A stretch of DNA of 64,000 bases from Symbiodinium sp. CCMP2592 (GCA_905221615.1 CAJNDT010004557.1:1359001-1423000), one strand, 5' to 3'. Counted from the first letter of the stretch, positions 21,752 through 33,515 are shown. The notes: generated from the sequence alone by a model not told the origin. Program-made: numbers and translations.

Positions 21752-22052
21752 TAGGGATTTTAGGGTTTAGGGATTTGGGGAAGTCCGTGCTTAAAAAAAA
21801 GGGATTTGGGGATTTAGGGTTTAGGGATGTAGGGTTTAGGGTTTAGGGTGTAGGGATTTAGGGTTTAGGGTTTAGGGGTTTAGGGTTTAGGGGTTTAGGA
21901 TTTAGGGTTTAGGTTTAGGGTGTAGGGATTTAGGGTTTAGGGTTTAGGGATTTAGGGTTTAGGGTTTAGGGGTTTAGGGGTTTAGGGTTTAGGGGTTTAG
22001 GGTTTAAGAGTTTAGGGTTGATAGGGTTTAGGGGTTTAGGGTTTAGGGTTCA
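21752..22052 (+). repeat. Longest interstitial telomere-like tract, about 300 bp
   Basis: Nearly uninterrupted TTTAGGG with TTTAGGGG, ATTTAGGG and GTAGGGA variants. The mix of 7- and 8-bp units and the non-repetitive DNA on both sides mark it as internal. Confidence 0.92.
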
Positions 22053-23277
22053 GTTTATACTCGTACCTGCAAATCCACAATCCTATCGTTTTAGGGGTTG
22101 TGCGGTACGCAAATGGGGTCATAGAAGCGTATATTGTCGGGTTTGGGATTACATGCATAAGAGGTTTTGTAAGGGTTGTCAGGTTCTGCACGGGCTTACT
22201 GCGCCGACATCTGTCAGGGCTCTTCATGATTGTCCCATGTGGAGGCATGGCGGCCTCGGGCTTAGGACTTAGGAGTTCATGGGTTTTGATTTTTTCACTT
22301 TGTCCTGTGTTTGATTGAGCAGCCTCAGAGCAAGGCACCCTAGACCGAAATCCCTGCATGGTTGCAAGCTTGATTGGTGCCATTGCCCGGAGACAGCTCA
22401 GGATGGAGTTTCAGAAAGTAGGATCCAACAGAATCCAACATAGGATACTCTAGTGGCACTAACATATACGGACGGTTTTCGTCGTTGTGACAAGAAAGGG
22501 TCGGAGTCATAAGCCAACATCGCAAGCTGAGACCCGCGTCCCTGTCCACCATGTTGGGCATTACCAACAGCACATCATCTAGCTTTTGCTCCAAGTCCTT
22601 GTCCTTACTATTTCGGCCATTGCAGCAGGGACGACCAACAAGACGACTTCTCAGGGCTGAGTCTGGATGAGCTCGTTTCAGGTGATGATATAAGCGCAAG
22701 CCACGAGGCGGACCAGCGACAGTAATAATAGTGATAATAATAATAGTAGTAATAGTAACAATAATAATCATCATAGTAATGAGCATTGGTGAATCGGAAC
22801 TGCCGCCAGCCATCGACACTAAGCCAGTCTGAACTGGAACCCTCACAGCCGACCTGAAAGACGACGACACGGTGCCATTGTCCTACTACCACAGATGCGA
22901 TGCGGTGCTGCTGGAACTGCTTCACCAATGCTCATGTGGGCGATTCCTGGATTTCTCTCCGGGAGCAGGCGATGCTGCTCTTGAATGCATCACCCGTCGG
23001 ACTATGGCCCACTTCCCACGCCCCAAGCCAGCATTGCCCTGAACATGTGAATGCTTGCCCCTAAGCTTGCAACAATTCCATAAATCCGCTATATATGCTG
23101 CATATGCTTTCTACAGTCTGGCCCATTGCACAAGCCCATGACGCAGTGCTCAAGTTCCAGGCCCACGTATAGACGTAGAACCTGGGCGAGCGCCACAACT
23201 CCACAAGCCCGGAGTTATCCTCAGCATCAGAATCTATGGAAGCCCTAAACCCTCCTAAAGCTCAAAACCCAATCTGA
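22053..23277. other. Gene-free stretch, function unknown
   Basis: A 176-codon frame lies on the - strand at 22340-22870. Its centre is a low-complexity ATT/AAT repeat (22720-22775) read as an Ile/Thr-rich run, and the rest matches no family I recognise. Not called as a gene. Confidence 0.4.
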
Positions 23278-23336
23278 CCTCCCTAAACCCTAAACCCTAA
23301 ACCCTAAAAACCCTAAACCCTAAACCCTAAACCGTA
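23278..23336 (-). repeat. Interstitial telomere-like tract (CCCTAAA)
   Basis: About eight near-perfect CCCTAAA units. Confidence 0.88.
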
Positions 23337-23610
23337 GCCTTAAGATAACCATGAGGCGAAAGGGGCGAGGCCATGGCCCGTGGTGACGCGCGACAACGTG
23401 TATCTGCACTTGGACGCACACTTTCCGGACCGTTCATTGGTTTAGGGAACATTCCCCTTTAAAGGGTCCAGGCACTCAAAATATTTATGCAATTTTTGGG
23501 GTCTGAAGGTTTAGTGGCACTTTGCCTTATCACTTATTCTGTACTTTAAACGTCGGGCTCCAAAACCGTGTTCGCAACTTCAAAGCTCCCAGATTGCTTG
23601 CACTATGCGT

Positions 23611-23703
23611 CACCTAGAGGCTCCATAGTAGTTCCTTTTTGGGGGACATATATGGAATCCTATAAGGTAATCCCAAAAAGGAACTACTATGGAGCCTATG
23701 AGT
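23611..23703. repeat. PAL-B foldback element
   Basis: CACCTAGAGGCTCCATAGTA and TACTATGGAGCCTATGAGTA form the arms. The matching G-to-A change on both sides (CTCC / GGAG) keeps the pairing. Confidence 0.88.
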
Positions 23704-24312
23704 AAGGATTGAGAGCAGCATATGACAGCAGCAGCGCTGAACTCAAGACTCCGAATCCTGCAGCCTCGCAACAACTGCGCAGCAACTGGTTCTTGAACGC
23801 GCATACAAGTTTTACGATTTTTCATGATTATAATCATGCTGCATACAAGTTTTACTATGTATCGTGGTCCTCTAATCAGGGTCCAACAAGCTTCTATATG
23901 GGTGGTGTGACACGAGTTCTGCGAGGATGCTGTGGGGTATTCTAGGCATTCTACATGGGTTCTAATGGGTTCTATAAGGTTTCACTACGACCCGAAGTGC
24001 CTTGAGCGAGAGCATTAGAGTCATTAGAGTTTCAAGTGAGCCGTAGCAACATGTCTTTCTGCCAGGATGCTCTGAAGTACTCGATGCACCTCATTCTCAC
24101 TGCAGCTCGGTTGCTTTGTTCATGCTTTCTGAAGCAGCTCACTATAGTGAAGGTTTCGGGCGCGCAGGGAATGCCACTGTCTTGCAAGGCCCCCACAAAT
24201 ATCTGAGTGTGTCTTTACAAGCCTTTATATTACGATACCCCAAACATGTAGAACTAGGAGGTTCAGGTAGGGTTTGCCTGCCTGGCTGTGCCTTACGTGG
24301 ACGGCATGACAC

Positions 24313-24328
24313 GGAGAGAAGAGAGAGG

Positions 24329-24359
<31 letters not shown>

Positions 24360-24410
24360 GGACAGAGAGACACAGAGAGAGCAAGGCAGGGAGAGAGGGA
24401 GAGAGAGAGG
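24313..24410. repeat. GA-rich microsatellite
   Basis: GAGAGAGG and GACAGAGA units over about 98 bp. Confidence 0.88.
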
Positions 24411-24631
24411 CGTCATCAATCGTGAAGGCCCCTGAACTTTGAATGCTATTAACCTGCAGGCCCAAGCCCATAAACACGAAGGCTTCAGGAGCACAGGATT
24501 AGGAAGCCCGTTTTCGAGGACACGGAGGGAGGCTTGCCCGTCGTCTGCGGTGCCCGCAACATGCTTCGTTTCGATGGGAGGCTTTTCTGCATTTCTGGAT
24601 CTAAACGATAGGATAGGACTTTTAGAAGCCC

Positions 24632-24706
24632 CTTAAACCCCTAACCCCCCGAACCCCTAAACCCCTAAACCCTAAACCCCTAAACCCTAAACCCCGAACC
24701 CAAACC
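24632..24706 (-). repeat. Interstitial telomere-like tract (CCCTAAA/CCCCTAAA)
   Basis: Alternating CCCCTAAA and CCCTAAA units. Confidence 0.85.
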
Positions 24707-24819
24707 CCCAAGCCTTTCCATGACTGCCTGGTGTTCCGGGGAAGGCTTATTTCATCCTGTAGTTCGACTCCCAGGCCGAACGAGATTCTCAGCGGGCCGC
24801 GTACACCCTAGTAAGGACG

Positions 24820-24957
24820 CATAGGCCCCATCGTGGTTCCGTTTTGGGATTCATACATAGAATCCTATAAGGTAATCCCAGAAAGGAACTACTATGAAGC
24901 TTCATATTTAGAATACTACCAGGTAATCCCAAAAGTGAGCTACTATGGGGCCTAGGG
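24820..24957. repeat. PAL-B foldback element with duplicated right half
   Basis: One left arm (CATAGGCCCCATCGTGG) is followed by two successive right halves, each carrying AGGTAATCCCA and a CTACTATG terminus (one ending near 24897, the other at 24956). The tandem right half makes the copy about 40 bp longer than usual. Confidence 0.82.
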
Positions 24958-25149
24958 CAGACTGCCCGGCGAAGATGGCCTTCTTGGGGCATATATGTAA
25001 TTTTCTGCACCGTCGAAGCCGGAGGAGCACATTTCGACATAATAGAGGGGCCTAAATAATCAATTACAACTGTTTTTTCAAGGGTGCCTGAGTACAATTA
25101 GGGTATAATATACCCCAAAACCCCATTATGAATATTGTGGCCCGTATAG

Positions 25150-25977
25150 TAAGGCCCAACAGGGCATTGGTGGTTTAGGACCTACGAGAACGGCTTTTCG
25201 ATGGAAGGCGTCTTCAGACCCTACATCCAAGGGTTTAGGGTTTAGGGTTTAGGGGTCCGTTTAGAACCCGAACTTGAGTGCTAAGGAAGAAGGTGACCGT
25301 GGATGGAAAGCCGCTGAAATGAACTCTATTGGAGAGGTTCATGAATTTGCGCGGGTCTAGCTTGGATATCGTCGACAAGTTTCAGCGTAACAGCGGGTTC
25401 AGGCTTTAGTTCAAGATTTAGGGTTCCTGTTGCAGGCACACCCCGCTGCTGCTGTGCTTCCTGCACCTGGACGCTCCAATGCAGGTCCCGTCGTAGGTAC
25501 TTAAATCCAGACTGATAAGACCTCTGTGGTGCATCGGTTCATCCTTAACATGGCAGCTATGCTCGAGCATCCAGGTGTTCAATTTTAATTCTTTAGAGAT
25601 GGTCGCTTCCATCGACATTAGTCTCGGCCTCGCTTATCGCTTGAAAGCCTCAGGCCCCGTGTTCTGTCTGGCAAACCGAGTGTGAGCGTTGAAATCCGGA
25701 GTTGCCCTCAGAGGCCTATCGGTTTGCCGGGTTCCTGCGCAATTTTCGCGACCAAGAACGGGGCCCTCCAGCCCCTGCTGCCCTGCAATTTCCGCCACAG
25801 ATTCAACAGATATGAGTATATCAGGATCATGCCATAGACACGATTACAAAGCTGTGTAGCAATACGAAGCCATGAATTGGGGTTGGGGAGGAGACGGGGT
25901 TTCGCCTGCACATTTAGATTAGTACATGAGCATGTATACATACACATAGCCCCTCCCGGCCTCACACAATATAACAC
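25150..25977. other. Gene-free stretch
   Basis: Contains a short TTTAGGG tract at 25227-25255 and otherwise unremarkable DNA. Confidence 0.45.
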
Positions 25978-26114
25978 ACACACACACACATTCATGTGTA
26001 TGTATATATATATATATGTGTATATGTATATGGGCATATATTTATATGTATATATGTACGTAGGACCTTTAGGGTCCATTTGGCGTAGGGCTGTGCTCTG
26101 TGTGTCAGTATATA

Positions 26115-26152
<38 letters not shown>

Positions 26153-26155
26153 ACA
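25978..26155. repeat. CA / TA microsatellites
   Basis: A CACACA run at 25978 is followed by TATATG-type units and a pure TA run at 26115-26150. Confidence 0.88.
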
Positions 26156-26311
26156 TACAGAATTAAACTTTTCCAGAGTTTCATATTTAGATGAGGTCAA
26201 GTCTGTATATTTTGAAATCGTCTGGAATTAAAAACCTAAAGAACGTGAAACATGTAAATACGGAAAATCTTTACATTATGTAAGAACGCGCTTTGTTGTC
26301 CCTCTCTTACT

Positions 26312-26324
26312 GTGTATATATGTG

Positions 26325-26355
<31 letters not shown>

Positions 26356-26490
26356 CTATACACATGTGTGCATGTATGCATGCATGCATGTATATACACA
26401 TACTTACATATGCTATATGTATGTTTATATATATATATATGTATATACTCATACTTACACACATACATACATACATACATACACATGTTC
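26312..26490. repeat. TA / CATA microsatellite
   Basis: TATATA, CATACATA and GCATGCATG units over about 180 bp. Confidence 0.88.
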
Positions 26491-26941
26491 ACATCTTTAG
26501 ATATGAATATGCCCTGATTCAGGGCTTTACAGATCCTTCTTGCACGAATGCCGGATGGAGGAAACCTCTTGTGCATTGAACAAACAGACAACAGCTGCAT
26601 GCTTCACCAAACGAAACTTTTCAATCCAATGAGTTCTTAATCCCTATAAACCGTGAAACCCTATGACATTCCATAACCCCTAAATCCCTAAACCCATGCG
26701 CATAAGCTTCAGCTGCTTTTCGCCCGCGTTGACCGCGTCGGCCTCCAGCTCACGAGCAAAATCAGCGCGATGTGGTTGTGGTCCCAAGTTCCCAAACCCC
26801 AAGCCCCTAATCCTAAACCCTATTATATAGCCCTAAACCCCTATGAACCCCAGTCGCCTAACCCTAAACACGGCAGTATCCGGTGGGTTGGGGTCTGCAG
26901 GTGCCGGGTCGAGGCTGAGGCAGATGATGGATGCAAGCTAC

Positions 26942-27163
26942 CATGGAAGTTTCCGAAAATTGGGGGGGTACCATATTTAAAGGGATCTATAAGGGTTCCT
27001 TTAAGGCTTCCTATAAGGGATCTATGGGGTTTAGGGTTTAGGGTTTGGGAGTTTCCGAAAATTAGTGGGTACCGTACTTTGGGATTTTGGGGGTCCATAT
27101 AATAGGGATCCTACTATTTAGGGTAGTATATTAGGGTCCCCTATTTTCGGAAACTCCAACATG
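26942..27163 (+). repeat. Composite PAL-C unit (half plus full copy)
   Basis: A PAL-C left half (GGAAGTTTCCGAAAATTGG) is followed by an 80-bp link (TTTAAAGGGATCTATAAGG and onward, ending in TTTAGGG units). A full PAL-C then ends CTATTTTCGGAAACTCC at 27158. The same arrangement recurs at 29731-30042. Confidence 0.85.
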
Positions 27164-27365
27164 GGTTTAGCGTTTAGGCCCTACCCGTGCCCTTTCATGG
27201 GCTAGATAATGGGTATATAATAGCTATATTAAGGGTATACACCTTGGTGTCCTTATTAGTCCCTCCTTTTCCCCTTTGATTCATCCCTTGTTTAAGGTGG
27301 TGCACATCGCTGAGGGCTTGGGGATCAAAGTACGCAAGCCCTAAACAGGAGCACTTGGCCCACAC

Positions 27366-27436
27366 GGGGGTTTCCGAAAATTAGGGGTACCTCATTTTGG
27401 GGCCCTTATAATAAGGATCCTACTGTTTGGGGTAAG
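27366..27436 (+). repeat. Solo left half of PAL-C
   Basis: GGGGGTTTCCGAAAATTAGG, then CTTATAATAAGGATCCTAC; no right arm before the next copy. Confidence 0.75.
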
Positions 27437-27463
27437 GAAAAACATGATCTTTTCAGGCCCTCA

Positions 27464-27573
27464 TATGGGAGTTTCCGATAGTAGGGGACCCTAATATTGT
27501 ACCCTTAATAGTATATAGGATCCTTCTCATCAGGACCCGAAACTATAGTTCCACTATTTTTCGGAAACTCCCA
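27464..27573. repeat. PAL-C foldback element
   Basis: TATGGGAGTTTCCGATAGTA and TTTTTCGGAAACTCCCA form the arms. Confidence 0.87.
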
Positions 27574-28049
27574 AATCCTGGTCTCGTGATCGTGTAAATC
27601 GCATGAACGGTGCGCGGAATCAGAGCCACGCAAACCTCCGCTCCGCAGAACCCTCAAGCCTAAACCCACCTATGCGAGCCTCGTTCTTGCTAAGTAGGCG
27701 GGAAAAGATCCACCTACCTTTCTTAGCCCTAAACCCTAAACCCTAAATTCTTAGGCCGAACCCTCAAACCGTTCAAGCCCAGCCCGAGGACAGTCAGCCC
27801 CGAACCCTTGAAAACTTATTAGACCCCAGGCCTGTAGCATCATGCCGTTCGCAGGTGTTTAGGGAGTAGGGCTAATTACAGGGTTTCATGAGGCGGGCAT
27901 GTAGTGCAAAAAGTGTTCCATGATGAACCCCTAAGTTCTGAGCCGCTGTCGTACTGACACTGCCGTGTGGCTCAAAGGGACCGACACCGCTGCAGTACCA
28001 AACAGGGGTCCCCGTCCCTCCATCCAAAAGAAAGCTCGGAGCTCGGGCT

Positions 28050-28210
28050 GTGTTTTGGGGTTTAGGGGTTTAGGGTTTAGGGATTTAGGATTAGGGTTTA
28101 GGGTTTAGGGGTTTATTTAGGGTTTACGGATGTAGGATTTAGGGTTTAGGGTTTAGGGGTTTATTTAGGGTTTAGAGATTTAGGGTTTAGGGGTTTAGGG
28201 TTTAGGGCTC
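28050..28210 (+). repeat. Interstitial telomere-like tract (TTTAGGG)
   Basis: TTTAGGG, ATTTAGG and TTTAGGGG units, with a higher-order repeat in which GGGTTTAGGGGTTTATTTAG occurs twice. Confidence 0.88.
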
Positions 28211-28232
28211 CTTTCAGGGAACCTTGATCTTA

Positions 28233-28328
28233 TTGTTGGTTAGTAGGGAGGGAGTGGAGGAATGGGGTACAATTATAAATTATAACTACGATTACTACCA
28301 TTCTTCCATTCCCTGCTAACCAAAGGTA
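28233..28328. repeat. PAL-L foldback element
   Basis: TTGGTTAGTAGGGAGGG and CATTCCCTGCTAACCAAAGG form imperfect arms. A second member is at 52037. Confidence 0.75.
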
Positions 28329-29586
28329 AGTTTGGGGTTTACGGCTCTTTTCAGGGAACCTTGATGGTAAACTTAAAACCCGGCCCGAACATCCCTGAAC
28401 CCTACCCAACTCGACACTCTACCCGAAACGCGAAAGCCCATCCTATATCCTGAAAGGCTTGAGGGTGTTAGTCGGAGTTTCGGGGCCCCTGGCTCCCTAC
28501 ACTCAGCGTGTAGAGTCTGGGCTTGTAGGATTCAATTTCTTTTTTGGAGTTGACGGCGCCCAGGTAACATACTGCGGACCCCTCGTTTGTACACCTCCGT
28601 GCTTCCCTTTAGGCCTTTGTACTGGGATTCCGAGTATCGCGCTTGTTTGGGGAGGTGTTGTTATTAATCAGTGGGCTCCCTTGGGATTGAGTGTGTGAGA
28701 GTTCCTAGAGCATTTGGCTCTCGTCCCTTCTGTTAGGAGAAGGTTTCTGGGGTTTCATAGTTTGCCCTAAACAAACCCATGAACCCTTCATCGTGGCGTT
28801 TTCTGTCGGCCGTCGACCTACAGGTCGTCGGGTGTGGGAGCTTCAGGGACTTTTGATTTTGGGACGTTTTGGTTTTCGATGTTTGATTTTGAGGGCTTCG
28901 TGCATTTACCGACCGAGAAGGTGTTCGTTTGTTTTCGGGTACCGGATTTGTCGCGTTGAGAATGAAGAGTAGTCTCTTTGAGTGTTCAATGCCTTTGATG
29001 CCTGGGCTCGCCGAAATCTGCCTAGTCCCTTCGGCAACCGTATTTTCATCGCTCAAAGCATGCACCCAGATCGTGACTACGAAGTTTAGACGCTAGGGAT
29101 CTGGGACCCAGAAGCTCGGGGGGTTCCCCAGAATTTAGACGGAGCGAGTCTGTGAAGGTTTTGCGATCACCTTAAAGTCTAAAGCCTCGAGCACGCTGAA
29201 CTCTACACACTACACATTTTTAAAGCGGTTCTGAACAGAAAAAGGGTGCAGGAACAGTAAGTTAAAACCAACTCAATGTGGAATCCGAAAGCCTCCGCAA
29301 AAGATCGCCCAGAGTGTGAGCGCCGACAGCCCTCGAGCCGCACAAACCCCGAGACCCAACCGAAGCCCTAAGCAACGTAAAGCTTAAACCAAGACTCGCC
29401 CTAGACCCCTAAGCCGTAAACACCTCGACCCCAAGCCCACTACCCTTGTGAAGCGCAAGACTCACATCAGTTTGCCTTCGCTAAACCCTAAACCTTAAAC
29501 CCTTGACTGGCCCCTTAGAAAGTTTCACATTGTCAGACTCCGAACCGTATGCCTCGCCTGGATTGTCCGAGTGCGAGCGCCGAAAC

Positions 29587-29668
29587 CTTAAACCCTAAAC
29601 CTTAAACCCTAAACCCTAAACCTTAAAACCCTAAACCTTAAACCCTAAACCTTAAACCTTAAACCCTT
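29587..29668 (-). repeat. Interstitial tract mixing CCCTAAA and CCTTAAA
   Basis: Telomere-like CCCTAAA units alternate with the variant CCTTAAA, a regular alternation not seen in the other tracts. Confidence 0.85.
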
Positions 29669-29730
29669 TGTGCAAGGTCATCTCACGCATTTGCAACAGG
29701 CCGGGACCTGCCAGCTGGTGTAGAACCGGA

Positions 29731-30042
29731 TATGGGAGTTTCCCGAAAATTAGGGCTCGTTTACTACTATTTGCTTAAGAACCCCCAAAAAAAAACATAT
29801 TCCTTATGGGGGTAATATAGGGATTATTATTTTATTTTTTGGGTGTTTCTTAAGCAAATAGTAGTTTAAAGGGATCTATAAGGGTTCCTTTAAGGCTTCC
29901 TATAGGGGATCTATGGGGTTTAGGGTTTAGGGTTTGGGAGTTTCCCGAAAATTAGGCGTACCTTATCTTGAGGTCCTCATAGTAAGGATCCTACTGTTTA
30001 GGGTATTATATCCGGGCCCCCTGTTTTCGGAAAGCTCCCATA
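29731..30042 (+). repeat. Composite PAL-C unit carrying a nested foldback
   Basis: Same half-link-full arrangement as 26942-27163 (shared TTTAAAGGGATCTATAAGG link), but with an extra 105 bp (PAL-M plus one target copy) between the PAL-C half and the link. It ends GCTCCCATA. Confidence 0.87.
29764..29864. repeat. PAL-M foldback element with TTTA target duplication
   Basis: CTACTATTTGCTTAAGA and TCTTAAGCAAATAGTAG are exactly complementary, with further pairing inward (CCCCAAAAAA / TTTTTTGGG). TTTA flanks both sides (29760-29763 and 29865-29868). The related composite at 26942 has a single TTTA and no insert, which serves as an empty site. Confidence 0.9.
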
Positions 30043-31187
30043 TGGGGCTGAATGTGACTTGGAGTTTATTTGGGTTCAGTTCAGGGTTGTTGGGGTTTAG
30101 CCAACATTTTGCTTCAGGGGCCAGCGTACTCAAGAGAGGCTATCCCCATGATAGTTTCTATATCCGATAGAAAATAGTAAGCCCCAACTTTCAAGCCGCT
30201 GTTCTCAAGTGTCACTAAGTCCCATAAATGTTGTTGGTGGCCTTTCTACTCCATTTCCCACTTTTTTGTCGCCCCTTAAGAAGTGAGAGACAGGTAGGAT
30301 CGAGGATGTTTTTGTTTTTTGTAGGGCGGAGGTGTATTCATCAGGGGTCCTGGCTGCAGCTTAAAGTGGCTAAGCTCAGCCTCCCCTTTGGTCCTAAACG
30401 CCCGAAGCACTAAAGCGAAAGCTGAGCCGTTCGACCTTTTGGACCTTTGCCGAAAACCTGACCTTACAGCCCTCCGGAAACTCCTGTAAAAGCCTGAAGT
30501 TCAAGCCTCTATGTCCCCACAGCATCTCAAGACCCTTAAGCCGTGAGCAGCCCCGCACCGAAACTTGAGGACCAATTAAGTCCAAGCCTGTTTGGGGTGT
30601 GTTGTCGTGTGCTTAGGGTTTTGGTGTTCGGGCTGTTAAGGTTTGCTTCGGGGCACGCGGCGTTCAGATAGGCTTCCTCTAATTTGTGGATAGATCTTTT
30701 AAACCCTAAACCCTAAACCCTAAAGAAAATTAATTAGAAGCAACGCCCCAAATCCGAAGCCATGACCTGAACTCGAAGACCGAAATTGTTTCAGATTTGT
30801 TGGGCACCTGGGGCCCTCCAGGAGTCTCAAAGCTCTCAGTTGGTCCTGCATAGGAGAGCCTCACTACTTCATTTTCAACTCTTTACCTAGCCAAGCTGCT
30901 GCCACCAGTATGCAGTATTGCTTTTCGGTTATTGGTATCGCTAAGGGATACCTATACATGTTTTCGCCTTGGCGCTCAACGCAGTGCGCCTTTGCCAACC
31001 TAGCAGCGACCTTTACACAGCACATTTGGCCTTCATGAATTTCGTAAAAGATATCGACCTCACCTGAATTTCTTGGACCCCTTCATTCCAGAGCTAGGAC
31101 AGCCAAACCTTAGCACGCCCGGCTTAGTTCCAGACCTGAAGCTCAAACTCCAAGAACCCCAAGAGGTAAACCCTAAACTTAATCCCC
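30043..31187. other. Gene-free stretch
   Basis: No coding or repeat signal apart from a short CCCTAAA run at 30698-30722. Confidence 0.45.
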
Positions 31188-31292
31188 ACCATTAGTCTCC
31201 ATTGCAGTTCCCCTTTTTGGGTTTAACCAAATATCTAACTAGGATCTTATAAGGTAACTCCAAAAAAGGAACTACAGTGGAGACTATAGGTA
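31188..31292. repeat. PAL-A foldback element
   Basis: ATTAGTCTCCATTGCAGTTC and GAACTACAGTGGAGACTATA form the arms, with paired single-base changes. Confidence 0.87.
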
Positions 31293-32413
31293 AGCCCTAA
31301 ATCCAAATCCTAGCTTCGCTTGGCAGGTCGAGGTCTTCCACGCGAGCCTTGATCTACTACTCTTGACTAGGCGCTTTCTGAAGGCTGCATGTGCCCTATA
31401 TAGTATATACTGAGGCCTCCAAGACGCTCCTATATCTATACATCATATGTATATACACACATATATACATATATGAGTTGAAGGTTTCGGGCGCACGAGG
31501 ACTTCGGGCGCTAAACCTGACCCAACGAAAGGTGAGATGGTGCGACTGGGAATGGGCCCCGACCTGAAGAAAAGACAAGAGAGAGCGAGAGAGAGCGAGA
31601 GTAGTTCTTTTTCGAACGGATCTGTGGGGCTCCGTTTATCCTTGTAGGCTTGCTTGCTGCGACGCAGAGTTTCGGGCTAAGACTGGAGCGTAGCAAATCC
31701 TGAGCTTGTACAATCCGTTGTTGTATTTCCAAAGACCTGAAGCCCCACCTCACATCTCGAGTACTTGCAACCAGAACCTCTCACCCTTTCGATTCCAAAG
31801 CCCAAAACCTGAAATGAAGCCCTGGAAGTCCACAGCCCCAAATCCTCTGATATAGTAACAAAGCATATCTATGAAAAAAGGCTAGAATCGGATGTTATTG
31901 CCAAGTACTCAGACTTCGAAATTCCGGCTCGGGGTGTTTGGGGATTGGTGCTTCAGGGCTTCAGGGTTTAGGTTTGCAGGGGGTTCACGATCAGTGAGCC
32001 TACTTCCAGACCTGCATCCCGAAACATTATGCCCTAAATCTCAGTAACAGTAAGAATGCAATAGGCTGCTAGGCTGAGGCATAAACACCAAAAGAACCAA
32101 TGCCAATAACAAATCTAAGCCCCTGAAAGAGCCTAAACCGCCAACCCCTCAATCCTTAGACACCCTGACAACCATCCCTTTGTCGTGCAGTTCACAGCTC
32201 CTCGGTGGTGCGCGCCCCTCAGTCGTAGTCTTCTTCCCGTACGGGCGTATATACCGAGGGTTTAGGGTTTTAGGGCGTTAGGGTTTAATATTAGGGGAAT
32301 ACTTGCCCAAACCTTTTTGCCCCTAGATTACGTTCAACAGGATTCCTATCAGGGTTCGTGTAGCGGCTCTTTCGAGGGCCAGGGTTGACTATCGGGTTTT
32401 AATGGGTCCATGC
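31293..32413. other. Gene-free stretch
   Basis: A short TATG microsatellite (31437-31475) and a GAGAGC patch (31578-31602). No gene recognised. Confidence 0.45.
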
Positions 32414-32540
32414 ACTTGAATGGATGGTTGGATTGATGGATGGATAGATGGATCGACGGACGGATGGACGGATGGGCCGATGGACGGATGGACCGATGGA
32501 CGGATGGACGGAGGGAAGGAGGGAGGGATGGATGGATGTT
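32414..32540. repeat. GATG / GACG tetranucleotide microsatellite
   Basis: GGATGGAT units with GGAC, GGCC and GGAA variants over about 125 bp. Confidence 0.9.
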
Positions 32541-32559
32541 GCAAGTATAGTGTGCAGGA

Positions 32560-32572
32560 ACAGTATAGTATA

Positions 32573-32619
<47 letters not shown>

Positions 32620-32625
32620 GTACAG
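32560..32625. repeat. TA microsatellite
   Basis: A near-pure TA run. Confidence 0.88.
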
Positions 32626-33515
32626 TTTGGTTCAGACTCAGGGTTTACCAGGCTTGCTATGTTGATTCTATATGGCAGTTCCAGGGCAGTATCATGTATG
32701 CTACAGGGGTACATGGACCCTCACCTTGGGGTTCAGGAGTTGCAATCTCGAGGGGTTTGTATGTTCAGCAATGTTTGGAAATGAGGCTTAAGTTCCAGGT
32801 TCCTGGGTGAGGTATGCAATCCCTTGCGTCCTTGCAAGCAAGCCTGCAGCAAAAAGGTATGCAATCCCTTGCACCGATGTTCGCATAGCCTGGAGCACTG
32901 GTCGGGGATTAACAACTGAGGCCAGCTTGCATTTTGCACCCAAGGGCTCCCTCAGTGGAACTCGCACCAGGGGAATGCCACGTATAGGCTCTGATCACTG
33001 ATCCACAAACCAGGTATCTTGAAGCCTTTAGGGCCACTTTAGGGAAGGCTGTCACAAGATGAACCCTAAAACCTAAAATTCACCAAGCGAGATGGTCGGT
33101 TCGGTTCGGGAAGCTCGACTGCCCCCGTAAAGGTTTGGAGTTTCGCAATCGACTATGGGTGCAGGCCGGCACCCCGCGCCTTGAACGCTCCCGAAAGGAT
33201 CTAAAGCCCCCCGAAATGCCCTAAACCCTACGGCAACCTTCAAAGCACACATACAGAAACACGGTTCCCAGGCGAAGCCGTACGCCCACCATGTCCTTCT
33301 TCAGGCACTGCCAGCAAGGATTGAGGGTTCAGGGTTGCCGGTTGTTTGGAGAAATCTCCACTAGCCAGAATCATGTTCGGGACCCCTGAGCAGTCGGCAG
33401 TCTAACTAAACACTTTGACCCTTGAGAACTTTCGACTTGCATCCCACGGTTGGTTTCGGACGAATTATATACCTGCGGTGCGACTCTGTCAGCTGGGCGG
33501 GTGGGAAAAAACCCT
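32626..33515. other. Gene-free stretch
   Basis: An 18-bp direct repeat (GGTATGCAATCCCTTGC core) occurs near 32811 and 32865. Nothing else recognised. Confidence 0.45.

Noticed and set aside
21752-22052. A true chromosome end at the longest TTTAGGG tract
   Set aside because: Units are degenerate and complex DNA continues on both sides with tracts in both orientations.
22340-22870. 176-codon - strand frame as a possible host gene
   Set aside because: No recognised motif, centre made of an ATT/AAT repeat, and overlapping frames of similar length. Without expression or homology evidence it is not supported.
24755-24785. tRNA gene B-box (GTTCGACTCC)
   Set aside because: A T-loop-like string is present, but no acceptor stem, D arm or anticodon arm could be built around it.
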